DNA from: Trichaptum fuscoviolaceum | Lineage: Eukaryota > Basidiomycota > Agaricomycetes > Hymenochaetales > Trichaptaceae | Assembly (NCBI GenBank): GCA_910574455.1 | Contig: CAJSYZ010000003.1 | Coordinates: forward strand, 1,736,001-1,800,000 | DNA length: 64,000 bases | Reading direction: 5' to 3' | Part shown: one piece after another, positions 26,529-38,875 of the stretch | Layout: each line of letters opens with the position of its first letter | Numbering within the stretch: position 1 is the first letter of the stretch | Position numbers and translations under genes: made by a program | The notes under the pieces: model-generated | The model's database searches: none | Told to the model about the DNA's origin: nothing | What the model saw: only the letters and a program-made list of their open reading frames with translations

Positions 26529-27784
26529 TCAGCTTTCCTGAATCAACTCGTCCTCCCTTCGTCTTGCACTCGTTTTCAACAACCATGCCAGGTTTTCATA
26601 GACCACAAAGGTCACACAAGTACCAGGAAGGACTCTCACGAGATTTGTTCCCAACCCACGGTAAAAGCCACGGAATCTCTCCTCCCGCCATGTCCGCGCA
26701 ATACACGCCGGTATCGTTGGATAAAGGTGAGCTGTCGCGTTGTTCTGTATTCGTGAACGTACGACTTGGTATGGATATGTTAAAGAAAGAGCGAAGAGTT
26801 TTGAGATTCCGGAAATGATCGTGTACGTTGTATTAGACTGGGATCATGCGAATCTCGTCAGCAAGAGACATAGCAATATTGAGATGCACACACCAGTTTG
26901 TCAGCTTCGTTTGTCCAAGGCTTCCCCGCAGCAGCATATCTCCGCCTCTTTTGCTCAAAACATAGCCACTTCAGCTGTTCGTAGCCCATGAACTGAATGG
27001 CGCCATTGCTGACGCCTACGAGAGCAAGAGTAGTTCCTCGGTAAAGGCCTCGTAGACCCTCCAAACGGTACGTAGAAGATAGACCATCTATGACGAGATG
27101 AATATCGTAAGCAGACGAGACAGCTTTAACAGAGCTCACGCCATAATCCTCGATAGGATTCGGGTGAATCATGCTTCGTCGTGAACATTCGAACTTTCAC
27201 TACCCATATCGGGTTCGTAATTATCGCGGTCGCGGCACCTATGCTGTATGTTAACTTGAGTTCTTCCACAAAGCGAGATACGGGGTTTGCGAACTCGCTT
27301 CAGCTGCGTATAGTAGTGTGGTCGCGGAGGAGAACTTGTAGCTGGGATCACCCGTTGGTGACATGCGTTTCTTCAACATATTGTAACTGCAGGATATGAA
27401 TATGAAGTTTATTGAAGATACGATCTGCACTCACAATAGAAAGTATAGTCCCCAGCTACTTGCATTCCCAGCTATATTCGCATTAACGCCTCTATAGAGT
27501 CCCCGGATTCCACGCTCGAGGTAGATGTCCCTCAATGAATAATATATCTGCTTTCCCAACCCTCCTTGTGGTTTACTCGTTGACGTTTGCAACTTGACCT
27601 TCAGCAAGTCTAGTGGGTGCATGCACAGCACAGCAGCAGTTCCTGCTCCTATCCCAGCGACAGCATGATCCTGGAGTAAAGCAGTGAGTCAAAAGAAATG
27701 CATGCCTTCTTGGCGGCTTACGATTGCCGCTGTTGGGAAGAAACTAGGTGCCGGTCTTGAGACAACATCCTTCTTCTCCGACAT
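26529..27784 (-). CDS. FLX1: Mitochondrial carrier, FLX1/SLC25A32-like (FAD/folate)
   Basis: complement(join(26529..26837,26894..27087,27140..27238,27295..27386,27435..27670,27722..27784)), 330 aa. Three carrier repeats are visible, each with the P-x-[DE]-x-x-[KR]-type signature: MHPLDLLKVKLQ, TNPIWVVKVRM and TYPYQVVRSRI. The second motif has Trp in place of the acidic residue (PIWVVK), a mark of the FAD/folate carrier branch, as is NIAGNASSWGLYF. RGLYRG motifs follow repeats one and two and RGFYRG follows the third. The protein should move FAD or folate across the inner membrane; the exact substrate is inferred. Intron 3 (27239..27294) was placed by phase so that AAEAS joins AATAIITNP. Confidence 0.92.
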
Positions 27785-28319
27785 TCCACGCAACAAATGT
27801 TGCACAGAATAAGACTGTACTAGAGCAAGCCCGAGCTGCTTGCCGGATGATGGAAGAAGAGAAAGAATAATGACCCTCTTCATAGCATCATCTTGTATAG
27901 TACTCTATTACGTAATTATGTACTCCATGCCAGTGATAATGTTGCAGCCGCATTGCGATTTTTCTCTTCTCTCCGCACCACCAACATCTTTGATTATCTA
28001 TATCTATAGGGTGTCTATTCCTAGCCACATCATTCCAGTCACTTGCGCTCAGAACCTAGACGCAGGCGTCTTCAAATATACACAGCAATTTGCGCCACAC
28101 GTTACAGGGTGTGCCATCTGCGCGCTCCAAATCTTTACATTTCAGGATTGATCTGATTGATAAAGCCTTGGGCTTGCCCGAGCAAATAGACACGTAGATC
28201 AGCTGAGGTGCTCGATTTCAGTGCTTGTGTTCACAGGGCTCATACAAGTTCCAATTGGCACCTCGGTCCCCCCGGCTTCGATACGGAATTCGATTTCACA
28301 GACTTCCGGTGTAAGTCCA
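27785..28319. promoter_or_regulatory. Divergent promoter carrier / prolyl oligopeptidase
   Basis: This 535 bp lies between the carrier start and the first candidate start of the peptidase gene. It must hold both promoters. A tatctatatctata stretch occurs near 27996. No coding exon with good splice signals is seen. Confidence 0.5.
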
Positions 28320-31300
28320 ATGGCGTTCTCGACTCGTGCACTTGCACGCATGCAAATACCTCATAAGATTAACCCCCTTTGTCTGTCGCGCTCAAGTTCT
28401 TCATCTTCTACTTATACCTTGCGGTATTCGCTACTAAACAGAACGAACTTCTCCATACCACGCAGAAACATGGCTGCTCTCAAGACACCCTGGAATCCCA
28501 ACGCGTACCCCTCTTCCCGACGTTCAGATCATGTTGATGTCTATAAGAGCGAAAAGCAGGGCGAGGTTCGCGTTCCGGACCCCTACAACTGGCTAGAAGA
28601 TTCGAACAGCTCGGAGACCGAAGCATGGGTTGAAGAACAAGAGGCATTTACTCGCCGGTACCTTGACCAGAACCCAAACCGGGAGGCTCTTGAACAGAGC
28701 ATTCGAGCGAATACTGACTTCGAGAAAGTTGGTATTCGTCTACAATGAGCGAAACACATTCCCGATTTCATTGATCGTCTTCTAGTTCTCTCGCCCGGTG
28801 CTCAAGAAAGATGGCCGCTGGTACTGGATATACAATAGCGGGCTGCAAGCACAATACGGTCTGTAATCATATTATCAAGGCAATCTGTGGAATTCATACC
28901 CCCCTAGTCTACTACCGATCCAAGGACGACAAGCTTCCGCATATCTCTGATCAGTCAGGGCCGGAGCAGAATGGGGAAGTTTTCTTTGATGTGAGGCTTC
29001 AATTTAGCGAGTTGATATACCCTCCGACAAATTTCGGAACTGATAAATCCGCAGCAAAATCTGCTCACCGATGATGGTACAGGCGTCATTCAGGTTTCTG
29101 GATTCTCTGAGGATGGAGAATATTTCGCTTACGGTGTTTCATTGTCTGTGAGTCATTATCCTCACAACTGTTTTTTGGAGAGATGCTAAGTCGTTCTTAG
29201 GGAAGCGATTTCAGCACAATTTACGTGCGGAAGACCAGTAGTCCATTTAGTGATAAAAAACAACGTGATCTTGCTTCGGACCCAGGCCGGCTTGAGGAGA
29301 TTTTGCGTTTCGTCAAGTTCTCGTCCATTACATGGACGAAAGACTCGAAAGGATTCTTCTACCAGGTACGTAGCTCTCTATTGATACATTCCAAGATATT
29401 AAAATATATGAATAGCGGGCGCCGGACCGTGATTCGCATGGAGAAGTGGGCGAAGACAAAGCTGGTACCGAGGTAGACAAGGACCTTGACTTCATGCTAA
29501 TGTATCACCGAATTGGCACCCCACAATGTAGGCGGAAAAACACCCGATCCATCTTATGGTGCTGATTCTTTCATAGCCAAGGATATTTTAGTCATGAAGG
29601 ATGCTTCTAACCGCGAGTACATGTGGTCAGCTCAGACTACTCTTGATGGTAGATACGTGATCCTGTATACGTCAAAGGATACATCCAGAGTAAGTTTTGT
29701 GATGGACTTCCGAGATAGGATTCTGACATGACTTTGTCAGAAAAATCTTCTCTGGATTGCGGACCTTACGGAGAATGAAATCAATCAAAACATGAAATGG
29801 GTGAAAGTCATCAATGAGTTCGAGTCTAGTTTTAGCGTGTAAGCCCTTTTGTTCTGTTGTGAGCCTCCCTGACACTGAGTCTGCCAGAATTGAAAATGAC
29901 GGCACGAAGTTTTATATTCGCACGAACGAAAACGCTCCGCAGTACAAAGTCATCACCATTGATCTAGCAGACTCATCACTCGCACACACAGACTTGATTC
30001 CTGAAGTCAAAGATGCCAAGCTTGATACCGTTGAACTCTCTAACGAAATATTCGTAATAGTTTACAAGAAGAATGTGAGCACCCTGACTCCGGTGTTCCG
30101 ATTACTTAGCGATTTTGTTCCAGGTTAAAGACGAGCTGTACTTGTATAGTAAAAATGGCGAGAAGATCAGGCGCCTTGCGGCTGATTTCGTGGGCAAGAT
30201 GGACGTTGCGGCTCGGCGAGATCAGAGCTGGTTCTTTGTCACTCTTTCTGGCTTCACAACGCCTGGTACAATTGCACGGTATGATTTTACGGAAGCGAAC
30301 GAAGAGAAGAGATGGAGCATCTATCGGACGACGAAGTTGAATGGGCTAAACCCGGATGATTTTTCTGCAGAGCAAGTCTGGTACGACGGGAAGGACGGCA
30401 CGAAGGTTCCCATGTTCATCATCCGCCATAAATCAACGCCCACGGATGGCACAGCCCCTGCGTTGCAATATGGCTATGGTGGATTCTCTGTCTCCATCGA
30501 CCCTTTCTTTGGAGTGTCTTTCCTAACGTTCTTGCAACATTACCATGCGGTTCTTGCTGTGCCAAACATTCGTGGCGGAGGAGAGTTTGGCGAAGACTGG
30601 CATCAGGGCGGCGTTAAGGATCGCAAGGTAAGTCGCGAATGCATACTTCTTGTCTCGGAGACTGTTGACCCGAAAAAAGATGAACGTTTTCAACGACTTC
30701 ATCGCGGCTACGTGAGTACCTTTGAGACAGCAAGCGATTTCTTCTTTCATTGTTTTTTTAGTGAATATCTCAAGAAGAACAAAATCGCAGGAAAGGTTGC
30801 TATCAATGGTGGTTCTAATGGAGGTGAGAGCCGAACTACTGTGAGGTTTCGAATGAAACTTACCGCGACATCCTATGCCAGGTCTACTGGTGGCCGCGTG
30901 CTTGAACATCGCACAACAGGGCACGTTTGATGCAGCTATTGCCCAAGTGGGTGTTCTGGACATGCTGAAGGTTTGAGTCCAACGACGAATTCCAGCTCAG
31001 AGTATTGAAATTTGTCAATAGTTCAACAAATTCACTATCGGCAGGGCCTGGGTTTCAGACTACGGCAGTCCAGATGATCCGCACGACTTCGATTTCATAT
31101 ATCCGTATTCACCCGTGCACAATGTGCCGAAAGATAAAGTGCTCCCTCCAACCATACTCACAACAGCAGATCGTATGTTCATTCGATGTGATATTATTCT
31201 ATTGTCTGACTCGTCCACAGACGATGATCGAGTCGTTCCTCTTCACTCTTTCAAACATGTAGCAACTTTGCAGCACACACTTCCTGACAACCCTAACCCG

Positions 31301-31478
31301 CTCCTTATTCGGATTGATAAAAAGGCTGGCCACGGTGCTGGAAAGAGCACTGAACAAAAGTAAGACCTCTATCGATTACAATGAACCAACTGCTCATGAT
31401 CACTCTAGGATCAAGGAATATGCTGATGTGCTAGGTTTCGTCGCTCAGTCGATTGGCCTACAGTGGAATGAAATATAG
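28320..31478 (+). CDS. Prolyl oligopeptidase (S9A)
   Basis: Sixteen exons: join(28320..28727,28786..28858,28908..28990,29055..29147,29201..29365,29416..29527,29577..29689,29741..29838,29888..30074,30124..30627,30680..30711,30762..30823,30882..30970,31022..31172,31221..31359,31409..31478), 792 aa; starting at the second ATG (28470) gives 742 aa, the usual family length. The N-terminal block [18 protein letters not shown], the beta-propeller and the C-terminal hydrolase domain are all present. Catalytic Ser lies in NGGSNGG (30805-30890), with Asp in [12 protein letters not shown] and His in KAGHGAGKS. The enzyme cleaves after proline in peptides under ~30 residues. The longer start adds ~50 Ser/Arg-rich residues resembling a mitochondrial presequence. 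Relatives in some mushrooms cyclise peptides; nothing here shows that role. Confidence 0.94.
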
Positions 31479-31721
31479 CGCCTCAGCCTTTCCTCAAGGT
31501 TTTCGTTATTTCATTCTCCTTCAAGGCTTCTGTCTTCTAGAGCAATGCGTGAAAAGCCAACAGGGTGAGAGCGTTCGGCTAGGACAAGAGATAGTTAGGT
31601 CTAATATACTTCTGGCTATGTAAGACTACAATCCGGTCTGATAAACATACAAATGAAGGCGTAAATAAAATACACAAGTGTCGAGGCAGTGAGAAGGGGA
31701 ACAGTTGACCTCAAAAATAGA

Positions 31722-33426
31722 TCATGCAATAAAGGTACTATCGGTAAACTCGAGAAGCATGTGTAGTCGACGTGACTGTCCATCTGCTCCTTGCGGCATC
31801 GTGTATCCGGGTGGAAGGTATGTTCGAGGGCGGGGTCCGCGAGCATGTATCGCTGAAATCATCACCTCCGTCAGAAAGAGGGGCCCATCCCCCACAGGAG
31901 TAAAACCCGTGGCGCAGAACGAGTGCACCTCGACAAAATACTAATAGATCATACTTGTAGATCAGAATGCAGATAGATCCTGTAGAACTGAGCTGACTTA
32001 CCTTCAGATCAAATGTGCTGCCGAAAGTGAACGTCGGGGTGATCGTTTGTGGAATACCGATCTCACCATAGAGCTGCCTCTCGCCTTCTGTGCTGCTGGG
32101 CTGGAGTGCCCAGGAAGCTTTACCGAAGTCAACGAAGTCATCGTCGGGCACAGCAGTCGGGAGGCCCGACATCAAACGGATGGCCTTCAGCTTGCGACGC
32201 AGAACGACCTGCAGGGCTAACGGTGTTGCCAAGAGGTCCAGAGCATGGACGTCTGTGCTCCGGATCGATAGGAAGCAGGGAATGACCGTTCCTCTGGTGT
32301 AATTGAGCTGTGGCCAGTATCAGGACTGCCTCCCCTGAGCTCAGTTCCAGCGCAAGCTTGCTTACCGGAGTGGCAAGTGACAACTAAACAAACCGCTGTT
32401 CAGGCCAAGCATTCTCCTCTCTAACGGAAAAAAATGCAATCTCACCGAGAACACGATTCGAACATCGCGTTGTTTGAAGAGTGAGCCACGTTGCTCACAT
32501 TCGTAGAATGTTGTCCAACCTGTAGGGTCGATCTCCGGCCCGAGGGGAACCGTGTTCTCCCTGTACGCTCTACGACGTAGCTCAGATGCAGGATCAGGTC
32601 TATAAAGAGGCGCAAAACCGACAAGAGTCGACAGTCTTATCCAAGATCCGATGCTCAGTAGTCTTGAAATGTGCAGAAACAATGAGCTGATGTTCACCTT
32701 TTAGTCGCCTTGAAGGCCCCACTACGCTTCACTTCGACCAGGATCTGATAGTTTATTGTCGCATGAGTTCCCCGACCACTCATGTTGGGCGGAAGACGTT
32801 CGGTAGTCGATATCTGCAGTTCTCTTGCCTGTCTTGGCGACACATTGACATGGGTTGGCAGGGAAATGTTGAAGGGCCAACGATACCTTCCCTCCAGTCT
32901 TTCATTGGGAGGTCTCCGTATAAATGACGGCGATGAGGACTGTCTGTCGCTTGCTTCCCACAAAGTGTTTTGTAAGTCCAGGAAAAGCCTTTCATCGATG
33001 TTATACGAGACCGTCACAATGCCTTGAACCTACAGTGTGATGACAAGACTGAAATCAGACCAGAAATGATAAAGATCGAAGTGTTGATCTACGCGAGCTT
33101 ACCGAAATAACGACGGCCTTTATATTTTCCGGTTTGTCAAGCTGAAGTTCGACCACGCCGGCGATAGGTTGGCCCTCAACAAACACGGGCAACCCTTTAG
33201 TAGATGGCGCGTTGCTTTTCACTTTCAGCACTAGCCAAGGGTTGCCTTCAGGCGCGTCGAGCGTAAACGTATGTTCTGTTAGCGGACGAGCTTCTTGCTG
33301 TACCGCAGCAGTTCGAGAATAGGCTGGTAATTCCGCACTAGTGCCTCGAGAAGAAGTGTCCGCAAAGATGTCCCCCTCTAATCTAGCGGGTATAATTGGT
33401 GAGCCAGAGTGGCCGAGTTCGCTCAT
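31722..33426 (-). CDS. Arrestin-like protein
   Basis: complement(join(31722..31928,32002..32307,32366..32383,32446..32635,32698..33029,33103..33426)), 458 aa. The N domain of the arrestin fold is recognisable: EHTFTLDAPEGNPWLVLKVKS, LPVFVEGQPIAGVVELQL, QGIVTVSYN, FLDLQNTLWEAS and RYRWPFNISLPTHV, ending with an immunoglobulin-like C domain around LNYTRGTVIPCFLSIRS. Arrestin-like proteins of fungi act as adaptors for ubiquitin ligases in nutrient permease turnover; no PPxY motif is evident, so the partner is unknown. Exon 4 (32366..32383) has only 18 nt. The ATG at 33426 is the first in frame; the frame stays open upstream to a stop at 33525, so a 5' exon is possible. Confidence 0.85.
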
Positions 33427-36400
33427 CGTGCAGCGGAACCTCACTGAGAGCCTCTGCCCTCGTTGCAGAGAGCAAACGGGGGTATCGGGGCCGAGCCAGG
33501 ACAAATTGTAGATCGATGCTTAAATACCCGACGACGCGCTATTAGTCACAGAGATAGCCAACGATCAGGAGCTCATATGTGAGTCAAGCAACACCGGTGT
33601 CCACATACACATACATCAGGATGTGCATGTGTGTGTGCTAACAATCTTGAGTAGGAGACGTGTTGCGCCATTGCTGCATGGGAATCCTCCTCTCATAAGG
33701 CCACGACGGGGAGGTTGTATGAGCGAGGAATGCTATGCGAGGGTCGAGGAAGCCATGTTGCGCACGGGTGTTATCGTTGTAGAATTATTTGCTCCCATGT
33801 GTTGCTGTGTCCATGTGCTGCTGTCGGCGTTAGTGTATGAATGGACGTCACGCCAACTCGAACGCTAGTTTGCCGGCGGTACCAATTGCGGAATGATTGA
33901 TAAACCATAGTCATTGAATTGCGATCCAGCTGTCCATTGTCGTCATGACTGTCTTATTAATTATTGGTAGAGGACTGAAGAGATTGCAGTCGCTTAGCTA
34001 TTGCGACATATGTGAGCAATGGAAGAGGAGCCACCTGGAAAGGGCACGAATTGATTCCGAAATTCTGCAGGTCAGTCATCAAGGGAGTAGCCGCGTCGGC
34101 ACGCACAGAAACATCCAAGTTCTCCATGTGCGTAACACAAAAAGCGGTGACTGGCGAGGTACAGTCCATGTTAATGTTTTAAGCTTCCTTCAATCGGCGC
34201 CATCGGCAAGGCACAGCGGTGCGATACGAAAAGTGAACCTCGCGGACACTAGGTACCGTCGCAGTAGTCTGAGAATCGAGAGGTTTGCTCAAAATGTCCG
34301 GGTGGTCAATGTAATCGTAATAGTATATCGCCAGGTGTTGAGCAAGGATTGCGCGCGTGGGATGCTGAACACTGTGTCCTGGCATTCGGGGACAGCATTG
34401 GCTCGGAATGGCGTCGAAGTTTTCATGCATCCACCATCCATTTGTGCCTGAGCTGATATAGGCTTTTGTCCGAGGCATCGTCCCTCGAGCACCAGTGCGG
34501 AATCAGTCGGAGGCCCGTCATTCATACTTATTATGAGCTCGAGGACATACGTACTGCACTTCGACTACGTACGGCAAATGAAAGCGGGACGTATTCCGGT
34601 GACTTTTCTTTCTTCTTTGGCTAAACCTTTCTCAGAGCAGAGACTCGTCTGTGGAGAAAAGGGTGTATATTTAGCTCTCTGTACAATTCATAACGCAAGT
34701 TAACAAATATGAAGTTACACACTTTTTGGCCGTCCAAAGACCCGGATTATGTTCGCCTTTGTGTATCTCTGTCAGAACTTCACTTAGCAGAAAAAAGGAG
34801 AATCTGAATTTCGCTGGGGCCCGGACTAAGTCTTCGCAGACCTAAGTTGCCGCTCTCGCCTTGTGAGTATATTCTATCAGACGAAGATAGTTAACTGCCG
34901 CGGGAAAGATAGTATATATGTATATCTCAACGTCTATATCTACTGCGTAAAATATTTTTGCTCACCGTCAGCCATTGGTTGAGCTCCATTAAACTTAATT
35001 TGCAGCTTTCTGAATCTTGCATATATATATGTCCTTCGGAAGGTCTTGAGCTTCTAGCCTGATACCCTTTTTTATTCGACCAGTCGATGATGCTCGAAGC
35101 ATGTTCTTGGGAATGAGTTCCGATGACTATCAGGCAGAATGGAGGATGGTGTAAGGTACGAGAAAGGGAAAGCCTCTATGTTAATTTGAAGTGGAAGGTT
35201 GTTCATCTGAATGTTGAATATTAAGTTCAAGTTCAAGTTGGTAGAGGCACTCAAGCGACTTGAATGTCTGGATGGACGCCGTGGACGGTGCCGACGTTCA
35301 GGCTCCGCCTCAACTTGAACTCTGGATGAGCCTGAGAGCTCATTCGTAACCGACCTACTCAGACTCGTTTCAAACGGCCACACAACCTTAACTTGTTCTT
35401 ACTACTGTTTCATGGAAGCCACACAAAAATGCCATTAAAAAAAAGCAGGCTCAGCAACTCGATTGAACACCTTGTTTGCGTTGATTATCTGACATGAAAA
35501 TACAGGAAGCGACAAATACTGAAGTCCTTGCCACTTACTAGTACTACACTAGCCAGCCCACCTGTCAGCTCATCCTATCAGGCTAGCCAATCTAAGAGCT
35601 CGACACTGAATCACAAGCCAAATATCCAGCCACTTCTCCGGTTCCCCCGCTGAGCATTGTCGAGTCAATGTCGACGACTACTAGTATACAACGCAACTGC
35701 ATTCGAAATACACTGCTACCTACGACAGACGGGGTTCTAGTTCAGTGCCAATACACAGTTCTCTGCTAGGACGCGTAACTAGCGGGTTGTATCTCGAATC
35801 ACTTACCTCTTAAACCCTTCAACTTCAAGATGTCAGCCCTCGAAGTTATCTGACGCAAATGGTCTAGAAGGTCAGCCACTTCACTCGATTGTATATGATC
35901 CTGGTCAGTTTGACGGAAACAATCTCTATCGAACTCCCTCCTTGACTTCCTTCCACAATCTCCCCGCCGAGGTACCCTTCTCCCCTTCCACTCATTTACC
36001 ACCACGCTCTTTTACACGACGCTCACTACCTACGCCACGCTCTTTACCTGTCGTCTACCCTCATAGTATTGCCTATGCTCTTCATCAAGCTTCTTCCTTT
36101 GCCTTCTAATCTTGCCCTGTCATCCTCTGCCTCTATACCTCATGCTGTGTTCTGATCATCTCCTCCGTCGTAGTCCTGTCCACACTGCTCATATGTGGCT
36201 GGCTATACTCAAGTCACTCAAGACGGAGTTGAAGGTAGCATTGGTTTTCGTCAACATTGAGGCCAGGATAGGTTGTTCTCAACAAGACACGGAAGGCATC
36301 TCACACCGGCGAAGCTTTGGCTGACCAGGCATTCATCTCGACAACGCTTAGGGACGACGACACCAATGGAAAAGGGTACTCCAGCGGATATGGAAGATAT

Positions 36401-36932
36401 AATCATGGACCTCCCCGAGGCGTTCATCTCGAACACGCCAATTATCCTTGGGGATTCGACACCTCACCTACGACAGCGACGGCGATGATCTCTAATTCGC
36501 CTCGCTCGTTCCGAAAGAGGTTCGCGCTTCGATAGTCTTGTACACCTCAGACACGAAGTGCACTTGAGCAGCGCCAACTGGGCTGCCAACAACCAGGCTG
36601 ACACCAACACGACATTCTTTCGTTCAGCAAGTAAGCTCGATGAGGTACACCTCGCATACATCAGTCTCGAGACGCAGATAGTTGTCGGGTGCGCTGTGCC
36701 ACCTGGAGAGCCGGAATTCTCCTACAGCACACCTGACTATGACCAAACTGAAGATGAATCCCGAACCGATGGGATAGCAAGTATTTTTGCGGACAACGAC
36801 GCCATTGGAGATCTCTATTCGCCCGACGAGAAGCCACCCGAAGGACACCCCGTATGTCAGAGATATTACCAGCTACCGAGTCGAGTGCTAGTGCTAGCCG
36901 GGCTTGGGATGCCAGCGATCGGGTAACCTGAC
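33427..36932. other. Gene-poor stretch with unassigned open frames
   Basis: No family is recognisable. Overlapping open frames on the - strand at 34179-34525 and 33957-34169 and a 168-codon frame on + at 33945-34451 lack domains. AT-rich runs occur near 34900-35030. From 35800 on, the + strand becomes CT-rich. A frame from 36558 to its stop at 36926 may be a 5' part of the candidate gene that follows, through the alternative donor at 36922. Confidence 0.5.
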
Positions 36933-38196
36933 ATGGTATGTGCTATTCTTTTCTCTTCTTTCTCAATGCTAACGTCCCTTATCTTCCAAGGAACTTCGAA
37001 CCGACAATCTCGTCAGCTATTTACAGCTCTCCAACCACTCCGACTTCCGCCTACAGTACTTCGCCCATCGTTCTAGTGATTCAGGCTCTCAGCTCGTCAC
37101 TATCTGCACCATTTGACTCGAGTGGTGTCTGCTCGACACTACCTTTCATTCGACCTTTGAACATCAATAGAAAGAACCCCTGTTCATCGACACCTGTTTT
37201 CGCTGTCCATGCCACCCGATCAGTGGCAGGACCAGCCCAGTTGCCGTTACTCAAGTACCCCAACCCCCAAAACGTCCACCAAGTTCTTGTGCTGCACGTC
37301 GACTGATTCGCCTCCTTCGACGCTTCTGCACGAACCGCTTAGGGTGCTGCTTTCGATGCACCCCGGACGACAGTCCATCGATTTGTCACTCATCGATCTA
37401 CGCCTTTGCCTCCGCCGCGCCAGCATATCCTCCTTCACGATTCTTGAGGGCGCTGACTCGCAGGGCAATTAAGTTGGCATTGTCTGCTCCACATAGCCAG
37501 TATAACAGAGGCTTTTTCTTCAATCGTAAGTGGTACTTTTCTTTCACCCTCTTCGCTTGCTAAACCATAGAGTTAGTTGTACGCCTCGGGTACATTAGCT
37601 TGGACGGCAGTCCCCCTTCCGAAACCGTGAGCATATTCTTTTCCTTTTGTTCCTGAACTCCAATCTAAACCTCAGACGCAGTGTAGGAAGTTGCCACCCA
37701 CATTTTACACTGCTGGGTCCAATCTTTCAAGTGGCACATTGCTTCCGAAACCGTGAGCATTACTTCTCTTATATGCTTGATACCATTCTTACCCTCAGAT
37801 TTAGTGTAGGAAGCTTGCCATTGAGACATTCTCAACTTTGTCTTTATTTGATCTTCAACATCAATCCTGGTGCAGATATCAACGCACCCGAGGTTGCGTC
37901 CCCTGAGCAATCTCCTCTATCACCCGCTACCGCTTCCGCCACAACAGTTACACGGTTCTCTGGCATTCGCCTGTCAGCGATCTACATGTGGCCTATCGGG
38001 CTAGCACCAAACATCCCGCTGTTCGTCGGTTACCTTCCACAAGGATACTGGCGAGCTCTTCGTGCCATGTCCCTTGTCGCACGATATTTGCAAATGGCTG
38101 CCCCTATTCGAAACTGTAAGTGCACCTTTCTCTCGTTTTGCTCTGACATCCTAACTCCTCGTGACAGTGATCGAAAGGGATATATTCCAGCAGTGA
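36933..38196 (+). CDS. Candidate multi-exon gene, unidentified
   Basis: Model join(36933..36935,36991..37095,37171..37525,37571..37626,37676..37752,37799..38115,38168..38196), 313 aa, all phases consistent. Five of the six introns have textbook basidiomycete signals (gtatgt, gtaagt or gtgagc donors, ctaac/ctaaac branch sites, cag/tag/aag acceptors); the one at 37096..37170 is weak. After splicing the frame reads without stops, for example FFFNQLVVRLGYISLDGS. Exons ending at 37626 and 37752 share the same 3' end and donor, and exons starting at 37676 and 37799 share the same 5' end, so an exon plus intron was duplicated. No domain is recognised. Coding status is uncertain because other frames of this CT-rich DNA are also open. 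Confidence 0.35.
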
Positions 38197-38875
38197 GGCA
38201 CGTCTCAAATGCCGAGCATCCACAAGAAAGCAGAGCACCATGCAAATAGAAGAGTGTACTGACATATTGTCCCAGACGGAATAGTGAACCATGCCGAGAG
38301 CACGCGGAAGAAGTCATCAAGAGTAGAACCATCCTGTCCTGAGGTCTCAAGAGTCTCGAGTCTAGCAACTGGAATTAAAGTCATCGACACGGCGACCAGT
38401 CAATCAATCCTCTCATCCGCTCCCGGACGATTGTCGCTCAACTGGCGCCGTATAGCCTTGTCAACAGCAGGTTGGTGCACCTTCCTGCTGGAGGAATGTC
38501 TAGGCCAGGCATTTCCTCATCGGCATCAGATCTAGGCCAGGTCTGGTGCTGCTTGGCTTCGCCGGGCGGACTGGGTGTAGGCCACTCCCAGTCTCGTCTG
38601 CGTCAAGGTCGCCCACGAAGCGCACACGTTCTCGCGCTCGTCCACGCAAAGACTCCTCCCATGACTGCAATGAAGACCATCAATACTGGACATCATTCTG
38701 CTCTTAGACTCTTCTGTACGACACTCTACTCGCTCTGCTTCTGCGGTTTTCCCTCCTCTCACCCTAGGAACTTGGGGATAGCTCTAGCTGATGCTTGCTC
38801 TGGAAAGCAGCCGGGGTCGACTCCTGTTCTCTGAGTCGATCTGTTTTTCACTCTCCTTCTCTCGTCTCGTCTCTT
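38197..38875. other. Spacer before tandem repeats
   Basis: No gene is supported. The phrase tctaggccagg occurs twice near 38500 and 38530. Open frames are present but carry no domains. Confidence 0.5.

Noticed and set aside
32440..32470. Possible tRNA B-box (gattcgaac)
   Set aside because: It falls in a coding exon of the arrestin-like gene and no acceptor stem or A-box could be built around it.
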